55,621 nt of DNA, taken from NCBI GenBank assembly GCA_964400165.1, contig CAYNSX010000011.1:1-55621 (forward strand). The letters run 5' to 3'. Within the stretch, counting starts at the first letter, position 1; every line of letters starts with the position of its first letter. Positions 23,680 through 33,701 of the stretch are shown one piece after another. The notes under the pieces were generated by a model. It made no database searches. It saw nothing but the letters and a program-made list of their open reading frames with translations, and was not told the DNA's origin. The DNA is from CAYNSX01 sp964400165. GTDB taxonomy: Bacteria > Armatimonadota > Hebobacteria > CAYNSX01. The position numbers and the translations under genes are program-made.

Positions 23680-24870
23680 TCAACGCCCGCCGCAAATGGC
23701 CTGCACCGCCCGCCCGGTGTGTTCAACTTGCTCCGGCGTCACGAACAGCGCCAGCGAGAACCGCAGGCCGTCCGGCAGGATGCGCACCGCCACCCGGTGC
23801 TCGCGCCACAACCGCTCGCCGACCGACTTCGGGTCGTGCCCAGTCAGGCGGCAAGCGAGGATGCTGGTCGCCGCCGCGCCGCCGGGGCTGACGACTTCGA
23901 GGCCCGGCACGCCGCGCAGCAACTCCGCCAATTGCGCACTGTGCGCGCAGCCGTGCGCGTCGATCGCCGGCATCCCGAACTCGCTCAAGAACTCCACCGC
24001 GGCGCCGAAGCCGATGTACAGCGGCCAGGGCCGCGTCCCGAACTCGAGGCGCGCGGCGCCGCCGAGTTCGCGCGCCGCCGCTTCGTCGTCGCCGAACGAG
24101 AGCAGCCCCGACGCCGCGCCTGTCCACGAACGCCGCAGTCCGTCGAGCCGGTCGCGCTGCACATACAGCCAGCCCGTCCCCAGCGGCCCGAAGCACCACT
24201 TGTGGCCGGAGCCGTAACTGAAGTCGGTGCCGAGGGCGTGCAGGTCGGCAGTGACATTGCCCGCCACCTGCGCGCTGTCCGTCAGCGTGAGGATGGCGTG
24301 TTCGCGCGCCCAGCGGCACACCGCCGCCATATCGACGCGGACGCCGGTGCGGTGCCCGACCCAACTGATGGCCACCAGCCGCGTGCGGTCGGTGCGCGCT
24401 GCGTCGAGCGCGTCGATGAGGGCGTTCGGGTCAGCGAGCAGCGGCACTTCCGACACGCGCAAGTCGAACCGCTCGCGCACCGACGCCAGACTTTCGGTCA
24501 GCGCCGGGTGCTCTTCCGTGCTGGTGATGACCTGGTCGCCGGCGCGCCAGTCGAGGCCGTGCAAGACGAGGTCGGCGCCGTCGGTCGCGTTGCCGAAGAA
24601 CGCGAGTTCATCAGTGCGCGCGCCGAGGAAGCGCGCCACCTGCCCGCGCGCAGATTGCGTCGCGGCGTGCAGGCGAGGGAAATCGTCGGGGTTGTCGCCG
24701 CCGGTGTTGGCGACGAGGTGGTTCCAGTGGAGGAACGCGGTCTGCGCCGGCAGCGAGCAGGGGCCGAGGCCGGCGGCGTTGAGGTAACACTGTCCCTCGA
24801 GTCCCGGAAACGCGCGGCGGATGCGGACGGAATCGAGCGCAGGCGATTCGGCAACGGCGGGCACACCCAT
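23680..24870 (-). CDS. Class V aminotransferase-like PLP enzyme
   Basis: A 396-aa fold-type I PLP enzyme. It shows the start region YLNAAGLGPCSLPAQ, TEEHPALTES, the PLP-ring Asp in LTDSAQVAGN, and the Schiff-base Lys in SYGSGHKWCFGPLGTGWLYV. This pattern is closest to the isopenicillin-N-epimerase/EgtE-like and cysteine-desulfurase-related group; the reaction cannot be fixed from sequence. It is 58 bases upstream of the pseudo-M14 gene on the same strand. ATG 24870 has its AAGGA directly adjacent; the in-frame GTG at 24864 has better spacing and may be the true start. It is divergent from tyrA with a 69-base shared promoter region. Confidence 0.85.
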   Translation of the reverse strand: MGVPAVAESPALDSVRIRRAFPGLEGQCYLNAAGLGPCSLPAQTAFLHWNHLVANTGGDNPDDFPRLHAATQSARGQVARFLGARTDELAFFGNATDGADLVLHGLDWRAGDQVITSTEEHPALTESLASVRERFDLRVSEVPLLADPNALIDALDAARTDRTRLVAISWVGHRTGVRVDMAAVCRWAREHAILTLTDSAQVAGNVTADLHALGTDFSYGSGHKWCFGPLGTGWLYVQRDRLDGLRRSWTGAASGLLSFGDDEAAARELGGAARLEFGTRPWPLYIGFGAAVEFLSEFGMPAIDAHGCAHSAQLAELLRGVPGLEVVSPGGAAATSILACRLTGHDPKSVGERLWREHRVAVRILPDGLRFSLALFVTPEQVEHTGRAVQAICGGR

Positions 24871-24939
24871 TCCTTCGGCGGAGGCCCCGCGCTTCCTGCG
24901 TCCGGCAGGGCGGCCGCACGCGTTGTCGAAGGCGGTAGC

Positions 24940-25809
24940 GTGCCCACCCCCCGCTTCGAGCGCGTCGCCATCATCGGCACCGGCCTGATGGGCGGCTCGC
25001 TGGCGCTGGCGTTGCGCGAGCACGACCTGGCGGGCCGCGTCGTCGGGTGCGCCCGCACCCAGGTCACCGTCGACTCGGCGCTTGCCCGCGGCGCCATCGT
25101 CGAGGGCACCACCGACCCGGCGGTCGCAGTGCGCGGCGCCGACTTCGTCGTCCTCGCCGCGCCGGTGCGCACCATCATCGAGCAGATGCCCGTCATCGCC
25201 CCGCACTTGCGCCCCGACGCACTCATCACCGACCTGGGCAGCACCAAGACCGCCATCATCGCCGCCGCCGTGCAGCATCTGTCGCAAGTGCAATATGTGC
25301 CCGGCCACCCGATGGCGGGCACCGAGCACGAGGGCATCGCCGCCGCCCGCGCCGACCTGTTCGAAGGAGAAGTCTGGCTCTTCACCCCGACCGCGACGAC
25401 GGACCGCGCCGCGCTCGCCCGCGTGCAGGGCCTGGCGCAGGCCGTCGGGTCGCGGGTGCGTGAGTTGCCCGCCGAACTGCACGACGAACTCGTCGCCGCG
25501 GTGAGCCACATTCCGTATTTGCTCTCGATTGCGCTGGTGCGCGCCACCACGAACGAACCGCGCGACGGCGTCCGCCCCACCGACCTCGCCGGGCCCGCCT
25601 ACCGCGGCAGCGTCCGCCTCGCGGTCAGCAACGCCGAGATGTGGGGCGACATTTTGAGCACGAACCGCCCCGCCATCGCCGCCGCGCTGCGCCGCTACCG
25701 TGCTGAACTGGACGCGCTGGCCGCCCTTGTGGCGGGCGGCGATGACGCCGCGCTGCGCGCGGCGCTGGCCGACGCCGTGCAGCGCCGCCGCGCGCTCGAC
25801 CTCCCGTGA
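24940..25809 (+). CDS. tyrA: Prephenate dehydrogenase (or arogenate dehydrogenase)
   Basis: A 289-aa NAD(P)-dependent enzyme of tyrosine synthesis: Rossmann motif IIGTGLMGGSLALAL, DLGSTK, GHPMAGTE, and the helical C-terminal half with SHIPYLLSIAL and DLAGPAYRGSVRLA. There is no fused chorismate mutase or ACT domain. The GTG at 24940 is chosen because an AAGGCGG lies just upstream and the protein begins right before the Rossmann strand; the same frame is open far upstream but antisense to the aminotransferase. The stop overlaps the aroA GTG (GTGA). Confidence 0.93.
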   Translation: MPTPRFERVAIIGTGLMGGSLALALREHDLAGRVVGCARTQVTVDSALARGAIVEGTTDPAVAVRGADFVVLAAPVRTIIEQMPVIAPHLRPDALITDLGSTKTAIIAAAVQHLSQVQYVPGHPMAGTEHEGIAAARADLFEGEVWLFTPTATTDRAALARVQGLAQAVGSRVRELPAELHDELVAAVSHIPYLLSIALVRATTNEPRDGVRPTDLAGPAYRGSVRLAVSNAEMWGDILSTNRPAIAAALRRYRAELDALAALVAGGDDAALRAALADAVQRRRALDLP

Positions 25810-27113
25810 TTCTGCATAGCCGGCGGCCGCTCGGCTCGCTCTCCGGCCGCATTCGAGTCCCCGGCGACAAGTCCATTTCGCACCGCGCCGCGCTCTTCGG
25901 CGCCATCGCCGAGGGCGAGACCCGCATCCACGGCTTTCTCGAAGCCGGCGACACCGACCGCACGCTCGCCTGCCTGCAAGCACTCGGCGTCAATGTCCTC
26001 CGCGACGCCGGCGGCGACATCTCGATTCGCGGCGTTGGGTTGAACGGCTTGCGCCGCGCGGATGCGCTCGACTGCGGCAACTCCGGCACCACGCTGCGCC
26101 TCTTGCTCGGCATTCTCGCCGGATATCCGATAGCCACGCGGCTCGACGGCGACGCCTCGCTGCGCCGCCGCCCGATGGCCGACATCGCCGAGCCGCTCAC
26201 GCGCATGGGCGCCACCGTCACCGGCTCGGGCGACCGCTGCTTCCCGCCGCTCGTCCTCGTCGGCGGCCGGCTGCGCCCCATCGCGCACGAGAGTGTCGAA
26301 TCGAGTGCCCAAGTGAAATCCGCCGTCCTGCTCGCCGGCCTGCACGCGGACGGCGAGACCAGCGTCGCCGAGCCGTTCCCCACCCGCGATCACACTGAAC
26401 GGATGCTGGCGCAGTTCGGTGTCGCGGTGCAACGCCAGGGCCTGCGCGCAGCCGTCCGGGGCCCGGCGCGCCTGCGCGGCGGCGAGGTGACGGTGCCGGG
26501 CGATATCTCGGCGGCCGCGTTTCCGCTGGTGGCGGCGGCGCTGGTGCCAAACAGCCGCGTCACCGTCGAGGGCACTGGCCTCAACCCCACCCGCACCGGT
26601 ATCCTCGACGCCCTCGCCGCGATGGGCGCCGGCGCGGACATCGCGCCGGGCGGCGACTCGGCGACCGAGCCCGCCGGCGCCGTCACCGTGTCGCACGCGC
26701 CGCTGCGGGGTATCTCGGTGGGGGGCGCGCTGGTGCCGCGGATGATTGACGAAATCCCGATCCTGATGGTGGCGGCCGCGCTCGCCGAGGGCGAGACGCG
26801 CGTCACCGGCGCCGAGCGCCTGCGTGTGAAAGAATCTGACCGCTTGCAAGTAATGACGGGCGCATTGACCGCGATGGGAGCAACAGTGACCGAGTTGTCC
26901 GACGGCTTCAGCATCACCGGCCCCGCCCGCCTCGCCGGCGCGGCGCTCGACTGCCGCGGCGACCACCGTGTGGCGATGGCGCTGGCCGTCGCCGGCCTCG
27001 CCGGCGACGGCGAGACGCGCATTGCCGGGGCCGAGTGCATCGAAACCTCGTTCCCGGCCTTTCCCGAACTCATGCAGCGCCTCGGCGCGCCGATCGAATT
27101 GCGGGCGGCCTGA
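25806..27113 (+). CDS. aroA: 3-phosphoshikimate 1-carboxyvinyltransferase (EPSP synthase)
   Basis: Transfers enolpyruvate from PEP to shikimate 3-phosphate in the shikimate pathway. At 435 aa it is full length. Conserved blocks are VPGDKSISHRAALFGAIAEG at the N-terminus, DCGNSGTTLRLL, DGDASLRRRPM, PGDISAAAFPLVAAAL, and LRVKESDRL with CRGDHRVAMAL at the C-terminus. It is translationally coupled to tyrA by a 4-base overlap, grouping two aromatic amino acid steps. Its stop overlaps the ATG of the Trm112-like gene. Cytoplasmic. Confidence 0.95.
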   Translation: MILHSRRPLGSLSGRIRVPGDKSISHRAALFGAIAEGETRIHGFLEAGDTDRTLACLQALGVNVLRDAGGDISIRGVGLNGLRRADALDCGNSGTTLRLLLGILAGYPIATRLDGDASLRRRPMADIAEPLTRMGATVTGSGDRCFPPLVLVGGRLRPIAHESVESSAQVKSAVLLAGLHADGETSVAEPFPTRDHTERMLAQFGVAVQRQGLRAAVRGPARLRGGEVTVPGDISAAAFPLVAAALVPNSRVTVEGTGLNPTRTGILDALAAMGAGADIAPGGDSATEPAGAVTVSHAPLRGISVGGALVPRMIDEIPILMVAAALAEGETRVTGAERLRVKESDRLQVMTGALTAMGATVTELSDGFSITGPARLAGAALDCRGDHRVAMALAVAGLAGDGETRIAGAECIETSFPAFPELMQRLGAPIELRAA

Positions 27114-27292
27114 TGCTCGACCGCGAGTTGCTCGAACTGCTCGTCTGTCCCGCCGACCACCAGCCGGTCCGCGAGGAGGGCGAGGCGCTCGTCTGCACCG
27201 CCTGCGGCCGCCGCTATCCGGTGCGCGACGGCATTCCGGTGATGCTGCTCGACGAAGCGACCCTGCCGGGGACGGAGCCGAAGGCCGCGTGA
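27113..27292 (+). CDS. Trm112-family zinc-ribbon protein
   Basis: A 59-aa UPF0434/Trm112-like protein: LLELLVCPADHQPV, then CTACGRRYPVRDGIPVMLLDEA. The family usually has CPxC...CxxC; here the first knuckle is CPAD with a single Cys, so zinc binding may be weakened. Relatives activate methyltransferases or associate with glycan and lipid A enzymes. ATG 27113 overlaps the aroA stop (TGATG), and its stop overlaps the glycosyltransferase GTG. Confidence 0.85.
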   Translation: MLDRELLELLVCPADHQPVREEGEALVCTACGRRYPVRDGIPVMLLDEATLPGTEPKAA

Positions 27293-28224
27293 CGCCGGCG
27301 CTCTCCATCTGCACCGTCAACTGGAACACGCGCACGGACCTGCGCGCGCTGCTGCAGTCCGTCCGCGCCGATGCGCCCGATGCCGAGGTCATCGTCGTCG
27401 ACAACGGCTCCACCGACGGCTCCGCCGAAATGGTGCGCGGCGAGTTCCCCGGCGTGCGCCTGATCGCCAACCCCGACAACCGCGGTTATGCGCGCGCCAC
27501 CAACCAGGCCCTCGCCGCCGCGGGCGGGCAATACCTCTTTCTCTTGAATCCAGACTCACTGGTGCGGCCCGGCTGCAGCGCGCGCCTGCGGCGGTTCCTC
27601 GACGAGCATCCCCGCGCCGGCGCCGCCGGCCCGCGCGTGCTCAATCCCGACGGCTCGCTGCAGCCCTCGGCCCGCCGCTTTCCGACTTTCGCCGCGGGCC
27701 TGTTCCGCCACACGCCGCTCGGCTGGCTGCTGCCCGGCAACCGCTTCACCCGCGCCTACTTGATGCAGGAGTGGGACCACACCGCGCCGCGCGAGGTCGA
27801 GTGGCTCTCCGGCGCGGCGCTGATGCTGCGGCGCGTTGCCGTCGAACAAGTCGGCGCGCTCGATGAGCGCTTCTTTATGTTCTGCGAGGATGTCGACTGG
27901 GCATACCGCGCCCGCGCCGCCGGTTGGGAGCGGTGGTATGTCCCCGACGCCGTCGTCGTGCACCGCATCGGCCGCGCCACCGACCAGGCGGTTTTCCCGA
28001 TGGTGCGCGCGTTCCATCGCAGCATGCTGCGCTTCTATTGGAAGCACTACGCCCCGCACTGGCCCGGGCCGCTGCGCTGGCTGCCCGCCCTCGCCATCCG
28101 CCTGCGCGAAGCGTTCGTCCTGACGCACTCCTCGCTCCTCTGGCTTCGCTCCCGCCTGCGGAGACCGACGCCCCCCAATTCGGCTGCGTATGCCGCGCCC
28201 GGCACCGGCCCCCGCGACCGCTAA
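27289..28224 (+). CDS. Family 2 glycosyltransferase (rhamnosyltransferase-like)
   Basis: A 311-aa GT-A fold enzyme: ICTVNWNTRTDLRALLQSV, the nucleotide-sugar motif VDNGSTDGSAEMV, DNRGYARATNQAL, LNPDSLV (DxD-like), and FFMFCEDVDWAYRARAAGW typical of WbbL/RfbF-type rhamnosyl transferases. It probably adds a sugar to a cell-surface glycan at the inner face of the membrane. The GTG start overlaps the Trm112 stop; longer open frame upstream is shadow of aroA. The O-antigen-ligase-like gene starts within its last 35 bases. Confidence 0.88.
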   Translation: MTPALSICTVNWNTRTDLRALLQSVRADAPDAEVIVVDNGSTDGSAEMVRGEFPGVRLIANPDNRGYARATNQALAAAGGQYLFLLNPDSLVRPGCSARLRRFLDEHPRAGAAGPRVLNPDGSLQPSARRFPTFAAGLFRHTPLGWLLPGNRFTRAYLMQEWDHTAPREVEWLSGAALMLRRVAVEQVGALDERFFMFCEDVDWAYRARAAGWERWYVPDAVVVHRIGRATDQAVFPMVRAFHRSMLRFYWKHYAPHWPGPLRWLPALAIRLREAFVLTHSSLLWLRSRLRRPTPPNSAAYAAPGTGPRDR

Positions 28225-30388
28225 AGCCGCGCCGGCGCGCGACTGGCTGGCGACGAGCGAGGAACTCGCACTCCTCGTCGCCCTGTTCCTGGCGCCGCTG
28301 CTGACCGGCACGCTGCCCGAATACATGGTGTTCCTCCGCCCCTTCCCGCCCATCCCTGCGTACTGGGGCGAAGTCCCCGTCTTCGCGCTCATCTTGTTCG
28401 GCTGGGTGATGCGGCTGGTGCGGCGCTTCCGCGGTGACGCGCCCGCGTTCTGCTCGGTGCCCGCTCTGGCCGCACCCGCGGCCGCGTTCGTCGGGTGGGT
28501 GTTGTTGAGCGCCATCGCCGGCGAAGGGCGGTCGCGTGCCATCGTCGAGTTGGGGCGCAGCAGCGCCGGCCTGCTGGTGTTCTTCCTGGTGGCGACGCAG
28601 CCGGCCGACACCCGCCGCCGCGTGCTCCTCGCACTCCTCATCGGCGCCGGCCTCGACGCCATCCTCGGCGTGCAGGAATACCTGTCGGTGTGGCTGGGCC
28701 AGAACAACCCCACCTGGCGTGTCTTCGGCCCTTTCTACAACCCGAACGAATTCGCCGTCTTCATGGGCATGTTCATCTTCCTCGCGCTCGGCGCGTCGAA
28801 GTTTCACAATCGCACCTGGTGGCGCATCTCAATCTTGGTGTGCCTGCTGATGGCGGCATTCGATGTCTGGCGCACTGACTCGCGGTCGGGCATCCTGTCG
28901 CTCGGCGCGGGCACCGCCGTGTTCCTCGCGCTGGCCCTTCCCGGCCGCTTGGCGTTGTGGCGGCGCGCGGCGGTGGGGCTGGCGGGCATGGCCGCGCTCA
29001 TCGGCCTCGTGCTGGTGGTTCCGCAATTGCGCGGGCGTTTCTCCGACATCTTCACCGATAATTCGGCGATGTTCCGCGCTTACACTTGGAAGGCCACCGC
29101 GGCGATGGCGCTCGACACCAGCCGCGGCATGATGCGGCCCATCTACGGCCACGGGCCCGGGACTTTCAGCGTCCTGTTCCCGCACTACGCTGAAGCCGGC
29201 GTCACGAAGAACGGGCATCAAATCTTTTTGCAAACTGCTGCCGAGTCGGGGCTGGTCGGACTGGCGCTCTTTCTGTGGCTGCTGGGCGCGGTGTTCCGCG
29301 CCGGGTTGCGCCGTTGGCGCGGCACTGCGGGCGGCGAGCGGCTGTTCGTGGCGGGCACGCTGGCCGCGCTGACGGTCCTGCTCGCGCAGGGGTTCGTGGA
29401 TTACGGCTGGTATTTCACCGGCATCTACATCACCGGCTGGCTCTGTTTCGCACTGTTGAGTGAACCGCCGGCGCCAGTGCGGGCGCGCTTAGGCGGCTGG
29501 GGCGCCGCCGGCGCGGTGCTGTTCACCCTGGCGCTTCTCTACTTCCTGGCCCTCGCCCCCGGCAGCCGCGCCGTCGGTTCGCTGCACTACCAGCGCGCCG
29601 ACAGCGCCGTGCAGCAGTCCGACCTCGAGGGGCTCCTTGACGGCTTGCGCGCGGCGATGCGCTGGGACCCGGCCAATGAACGGTATCCCATGTATTTCGC
29701 CCAGTCCGTCATCCCGATTGTCGAGGAGGGCCAGGGCGAAGTCCGCGACTATGCGCTGGCGCTTTTGCCGGAAACCCTGCGTGTCGTCGGCGCGGTAGTG
29801 GAGCGCGAGCCGTTCAATTCCGAAGCGCGTTATGTGCTGGCCCGCCTGTACCAGGCGAGCGGCGACGACCCACGCGCGATCGAGGCCTACCGCGCCGCGC
29901 TGGACTTCAATCCGCAATCCGCCGCCTCGGTGATGGCGCTGTCGGACCTCCTCATCGACCGGCAGGACTTCGCCGGCGCCGCCGAAGTGCTGCGCAAGTA
30001 CCTCGCGCTGCGCGGCACGCCCGTCGAGAAGTATCCGGCCCTGGCCAACCAGGTCATTTTCGAATTCGGCGAATCGCACTATCGGCTCGGCTTGCTCGCG
30101 CTGTTCGGCAAGATTCCGGACAGTCCAAACACGCAGTTCGAACAAGCCATGCAACTCGTCGAAGCCTTTCGCTCCACGCCGCAGCCCATACTCGAGGCCA
30201 GCGCCGCGCAACTCCGCGCGGAGAATTTCAGCCGCCTCGCCGCGCGCCTCCGCTGGCGGCAGGGCACGCTCGCCGACCGCGCCGGCCACCGCGACCAACT
30301 GGCGCGCCTGCGCACCGAAGCGCGCCGCCTGTGGCCGGACATCGCCCAGGCCATTGCGCACGAGGACGCGCTGTTTGCGCGGCGCTGA
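28190..30388 (+). CDS. O-antigen ligase/polymerase-like membrane protein with TPR domain
   Basis: 732 aa. Residues about 20-460 contain some 10-12 hydrophobic helices and a Wzy_C/WaaL-like loop with RFSDIFTDNSAMFRAYTWK, YGHGPGTFSVLFPHYAEAG and NGHQIFLQTAAESGLVGLALF (glycan-polymerase/ligase signature with its conserved Arg and His). Residues about 480-732 are helical repeats of TPR type (EARYVLARLYQASGDDPRAI). Such fusions join or polymerise surface glycans on the outer side of the inner membrane and often have a periplasmic TPR domain. It follows, and overlaps, a glycosyltransferase, consistent with a glycan locus. Confidence 0.85.
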   Translation: MPRPAPAPATAKAAPARDWLATSEELALLVALFLAPLLTGTLPEYMVFLRPFPPIPAYWGEVPVFALILFGWVMRLVRRFRGDAPAFCSVPALAAPAAAFVGWVLLSAIAGEGRSRAIVELGRSSAGLLVFFLVATQPADTRRRVLLALLIGAGLDAILGVQEYLSVWLGQNNPTWRVFGPFYNPNEFAVFMGMFIFLALGASKFHNRTWWRISILVCLLMAAFDVWRTDSRSGILSLGAGTAVFLALALPGRLALWRRAAVGLAGMAALIGLVLVVPQLRGRFSDIFTDNSAMFRAYTWKATAAMALDTSRGMMRPIYGHGPGTFSVLFPHYAEAGVTKNGHQIFLQTAAESGLVGLALFLWLLGAVFRAGLRRWRGTAGGERLFVAGTLAALTVLLAQGFVDYGWYFTGIYITGWLCFALLSEPPAPVRARLGGWGAAGAVLFTLALLYFLALAPGSRAVGSLHYQRADSAVQQSDLEGLLDGLRAAMRWDPANERYPMYFAQSVIPIVEEGQGEVRDYALALLPETLRVVGAVVEREPFNSEARYVLARLYQASGDDPRAIEAYRAALDFNPQSAASVMALSDLLIDRQDFAGAAEVLRKYLALRGTPVEKYPALANQVIFEFGESHYRLGLLALFGKIPDSPNTQFEQAMQLVEAFRSTPQPILEASAAQLRAENFSRLAARLRWRQGTLADRAGHRDQLARLRTEARRLWPDIAQAIAHEDALFARR

Positions 30389-31432
30389 CGCGGAGGAGCC
30401 GGCTGCACTTCCGCCGCCGGTCGGCCTGCGGCTGGCGCGGACGCTCGGCCCGCTGCTGCCGTTCGTGCTGGTAATGATGGGCGTCAGTTTGGCCGTCGGC
30501 GCGCAGCCGATCGCCTTCGGCGACATCGCGCACTCGCTGCGCAAAGTGGGGTGGGGGCTGTTCGGCGCGCCCGGGGCCGGCTGGACGAGCGACGACATCA
30601 TCCTCTGGACGCTGCGCGGCCCGCGCGTCGTCGCCGCGGCGCTGGTCGGATTCATCCTCGGGTCCACCGGTGCGTCGCTGCAGGGGCTGTTCCGCAATCC
30701 GCTCGCGGATCCGTACCTCATCGGCGTCTCCGCCGGCGCCGCCGTCGGATGGGCCGCCGGCCTGCTGCTCGGATTCGATCAATGGGCGGGCGGCCTGGGG
30801 ATGGCGGGTATCGGGTTTCTCACGGGCCTGCTGTCGCTGGCGCTAGTCTACCGGCTCTCGATGGTCGGCGGGCGGGTGGCGATGGAGTCGCTCATCCTCG
30901 CCGGCGTCGTGGTCGGCTCACTGATGTGGTCGGGCCTGGTATTGACGATGACGCTGCTGCGCCCGATGGACTTGCGCGAGGTGTTCTTCTTCTTGCTCGG
31001 CAACTTCACCGCCGCCCGCTGGGATATGGTGGCGATGCTGGCCGGGGTTACCATGCCCGGCTTTCTGGCGCTCTGGGCGCTGGCGCAGCCGCTCAACCTG
31101 CTGGCGCTCGGCGATGAGGCCGCCGCGTCCCTCGGCCTCGACCCGGCGCGCGCCCAGCGGCGTGTGCTGGTCGTGGCGGCCGTGCTGACGGCGGCGGCCG
31201 TAGCGGTCAGCGGCGTCATTGGGTTCATCGGCCTGGTGATGCCGCACTTGGCTCGGCGCATCGTCGGCGCCGACCACCGCGTGTTGCTGCCGGTCGCCGG
31301 CTGCGTCGGCGCGGTCTTTCTGGTGTGGGCCGATGCGCTCGCCCGCTCGCAAAGTGATGTCTTCCCGGTGGGCGTCCTGACCGCGGTGCTCGGCGCGCCG
31401 TTCTTCCTCTATGTCCTGCGGCGGACGCACCG

Positions 31433-31436
<4 letters not shown>
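30375..31436 (+). CDS. FecCD-type ABC transporter permease (siderophore/heme/cobalamin)
   Basis: A BtuC/FecCD-family permease with about nine to ten transmembrane helices and the family blocks LRGPRVVAAALVGFILGSTGA, QGLFRNPLADPYLIGVSAGA, DEAAASLGLDPARAQR (coupling-helix region) and GFIGLVMPHLARRIVG. It would import a metal chelate or corrinoid. A TTG at 30375 with AGGA seven bases upstream is preferred; the frame also opens at TTG 30354. It is coupled by ATGA to its ATPase. No periplasmic binding protein or TonB receptor gene is adjacent. Confidence 0.88.
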
Positions 31437-32230
<794 letters not shown>

Positions 32231-32275
32231 AGCGCAGTGCGCGCGGCGCGACATCGTCCGTCGCGTCCGGCCGCG

Positions 32276-32305
32276 TTGACAGTCGGAAAGCCGCGGTGCT
32301 ACAGT
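32276..32305 (+). promoter_or_regulatory. Sigma70-like promoter before the receiver gene
   Basis: TTGACA (32276-32281), an 18-base spacer, TACAGT (32300-32305). Transcription would start near 32312, leaving a leader of about 30 bases with AAGGAG before the ATG at 32342. This is the clearest promoter I see in the window and marks the end of the tyrA-to-ABC-transporter run. Confidence 0.6.
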
Positions 32306-32341
32306 CCGCCCGGCGGATTGGCGGGAAGGAGACCGGTCGGC

Positions 32342-32782
32342 ATGGCGGCCCCGAAGCAACCGAGCGCCCCGAAACGCAAGCGGAAAATCCTCGCCGTGGA
32401 CGATGAGCGGCACATCCTGCGCCTCATCCAGGTCAACCTGGAACGCGAGGGCTACGATGTGGCGCTGGCGTTCGACGGGAAGGACGCGCTCTCCAAGGTC
32501 GACAGCGAAAAGCCCGACCTCATCATCCTCGATGTCATGATGCCGTTCATGGACGGCTTCGAAGTCCTCAAGCACCTGCGCAACGCACCGAAGACCAAGG
32601 ACATTCCCGTCATCATGCTGACCGCCAAAGCGCAGGACGCCGATGTCTTCCGCGGGTGGGCGTCGGGGGTCGATATGTACCTGACCAAGCCCTTCAATCC
32701 GATGGAATTGCTCACCTTCGTCAAACGCATCTTTCACACTCGCGGCGACGACGACACCGGCGACAAGACCTACGAGTTGTAA
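32342..32782 (+). CDS. Stand-alone response-regulator receiver (CheY-like)
   Basis: 146 aa, only a receiver domain: acidic pair Asp20-Asp21 (AVDDERHI), phospho-acceptor Asp64 (IILDVMMPFMDG), Thr94 (MLTAK) and Lys116 (LTKPFNP). A basic N-terminal stretch (KRKRK) precedes it and a short acidic tail follows. All phosphotransfer residues are intact. No histidine kinase is adjacent, so it may serve a distant kinase or phosphorelay. AGGAG lies ten bases before the ATG, downstream of a good sigma70-like promoter. Confidence 0.93.
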   Translation: MAAPKQPSAPKRKRKILAVDDERHILRLIQVNLEREGYDVALAFDGKDALSKVDSEKPDLIILDVMMPFMDGFEVLKHLRNAPKTKDIPVIMLTAKAQDADVFRGWASGVDMYLTKPFNPMELLTFVKRIFHTRGDDDTGDKTYEL

Positions 32783-32796
32783 CCCGGCCACCGCCC

Positions 32797-33045
32797 ATGG
32801 ATGAGCACGCCGCGCTCTCGCCCCACGCCGAAGACGACGAGACGGGCCCCTGGGGATTGCTGGTGCTGATTGGCGCTGCTGCGCTTGGCGGGCTCGTCGC
32901 CTACCTCATCATCCGCGCCCGCAATGAACGCCGCGACCCGCTCAACGAAGCCAACCGCATCGTCATCCGCGCTCACGAAAAAGTGAGCGAACTCGAACGC
33001 CGCGTCGGCGACCTGCGCACTGCCTGGGAGGGGCTGGACCCATGA
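32797..33045 (+). CDS. Small single-pass membrane protein with coiled coil
   Basis: 82 aa: an acidic N-terminus, one membrane helix (WGLLVLIGAAALGGLVAYLII), then a charged helix (EANRIVIRAHEKVSELERRVGDL) likely to form a coiled coil. I recognise no named family. It lies 14 bases after the receiver gene and its end overlaps the next ORF by 4 bases (ATGA), so these genes are probably cotranscribed. ATG 32797 (MDEHAAL) is chosen; the frame upstream is antisense-free but overlaps the receiver gene. Confidence 0.65.
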   Translation: MDEHAALSPHAEDDETGPWGLLVLIGAAALGGLVAYLIIRARNERRDPLNEANRIVIRAHEKVSELERRVGDLRTAWEGLDP

Positions 33046-33701
33046 GCCGCCGCGGTCGTACGTCCGTCCCGCTGCTGTTCGGCATCGCGCTCGTTGGCCT
33101 GGCGCTCGTCGCGGTCGTCGTGGTCGCCGTGGCCGTCCCGCGGGATGAGACCCCGGAGCGCGCCGCACGCGCGATCGTCGACGCGCTCGAGCGCGACGAC
33201 TATGCCGCGCTCTACGCCCGGTTCGGCCCCAGAGACCGCAAGTTGGGTTGGGTCATTCCGGTGCCGGAAACGCAGAATGCTCTGCCCAGCATTATTATGG
33301 CTTCCGCAAAGGCCTATCTCGGCCTGGCGCCCGGCGCACAACCGGTTTTTGCCGTGCAGCAGCGATTTCCGCAGCGCGCCCGTATCGAAGTGCAGGGCAC
33401 GGTCCGCCAGGGTCCCCTGGCCGTGGTCGCGCTCATTCTGCCCACGAGGCCACGGATGATAATGGTGCGCGAGGGCAATGGCCCGTGGCAGTGGGAGTTC
33501 ATCGAGAGTCTCGACGATGAGTGTCGAGAATTGGAAAGACGTGGCGTCGACGGAATCAAGGCTGTCACGGAACTGTTGAGTACACTGCCCCTCGAACAAA
33601 TCAAGAAGAAGCTGCATCTGAAGTCGGATCAGACCGATCCGCCCGTCCCGGCACCGAAGGAGAAACCCGATGAGCAACCCCGAACTCGAGACTCCCAGTA
33701 G
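33042..33701 (+). CDS. Membrane-anchored protein with NTF2-like-type domain, copy A
   Basis: 219 aa: an N-terminal membrane helix (VPLLFGIALVGLALVAVVVVAVAV), then an extracytoplasmic domain starting AARAIVDALERDDYAALYARF, the opening pattern of NTF2-like/DUF4878-type lipoprotein domains, and a charged Pro/Lys-rich C-terminus. The next gene has the same plan (VVDAFLRASERGDYAAMAGLL), so the two look like diverged duplicates. The middle of this gene has lower GC than its neighbours and holds two of the few ACGT sites in native DNA. Function unknown. Confidence 0.65.
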   Translation: MSRRGRTSVPLLFGIALVGLALVAVVVVAVAVPRDETPERAARAIVDALERDDYAALYARFGPRDRKLGWVIPVPETQNALPSIIMASAKAYLGLAPGAQPVFAVQQRFPQRARIEVQGTVRQGPLAVVALILPTRPRMIMVREGNGPWQWEFIESLDDECRELERRGVDGIKAVTELLSTLPLEQIKKKLHLKSDQTDPPVPAPKEKPDEQPRTRDSQ

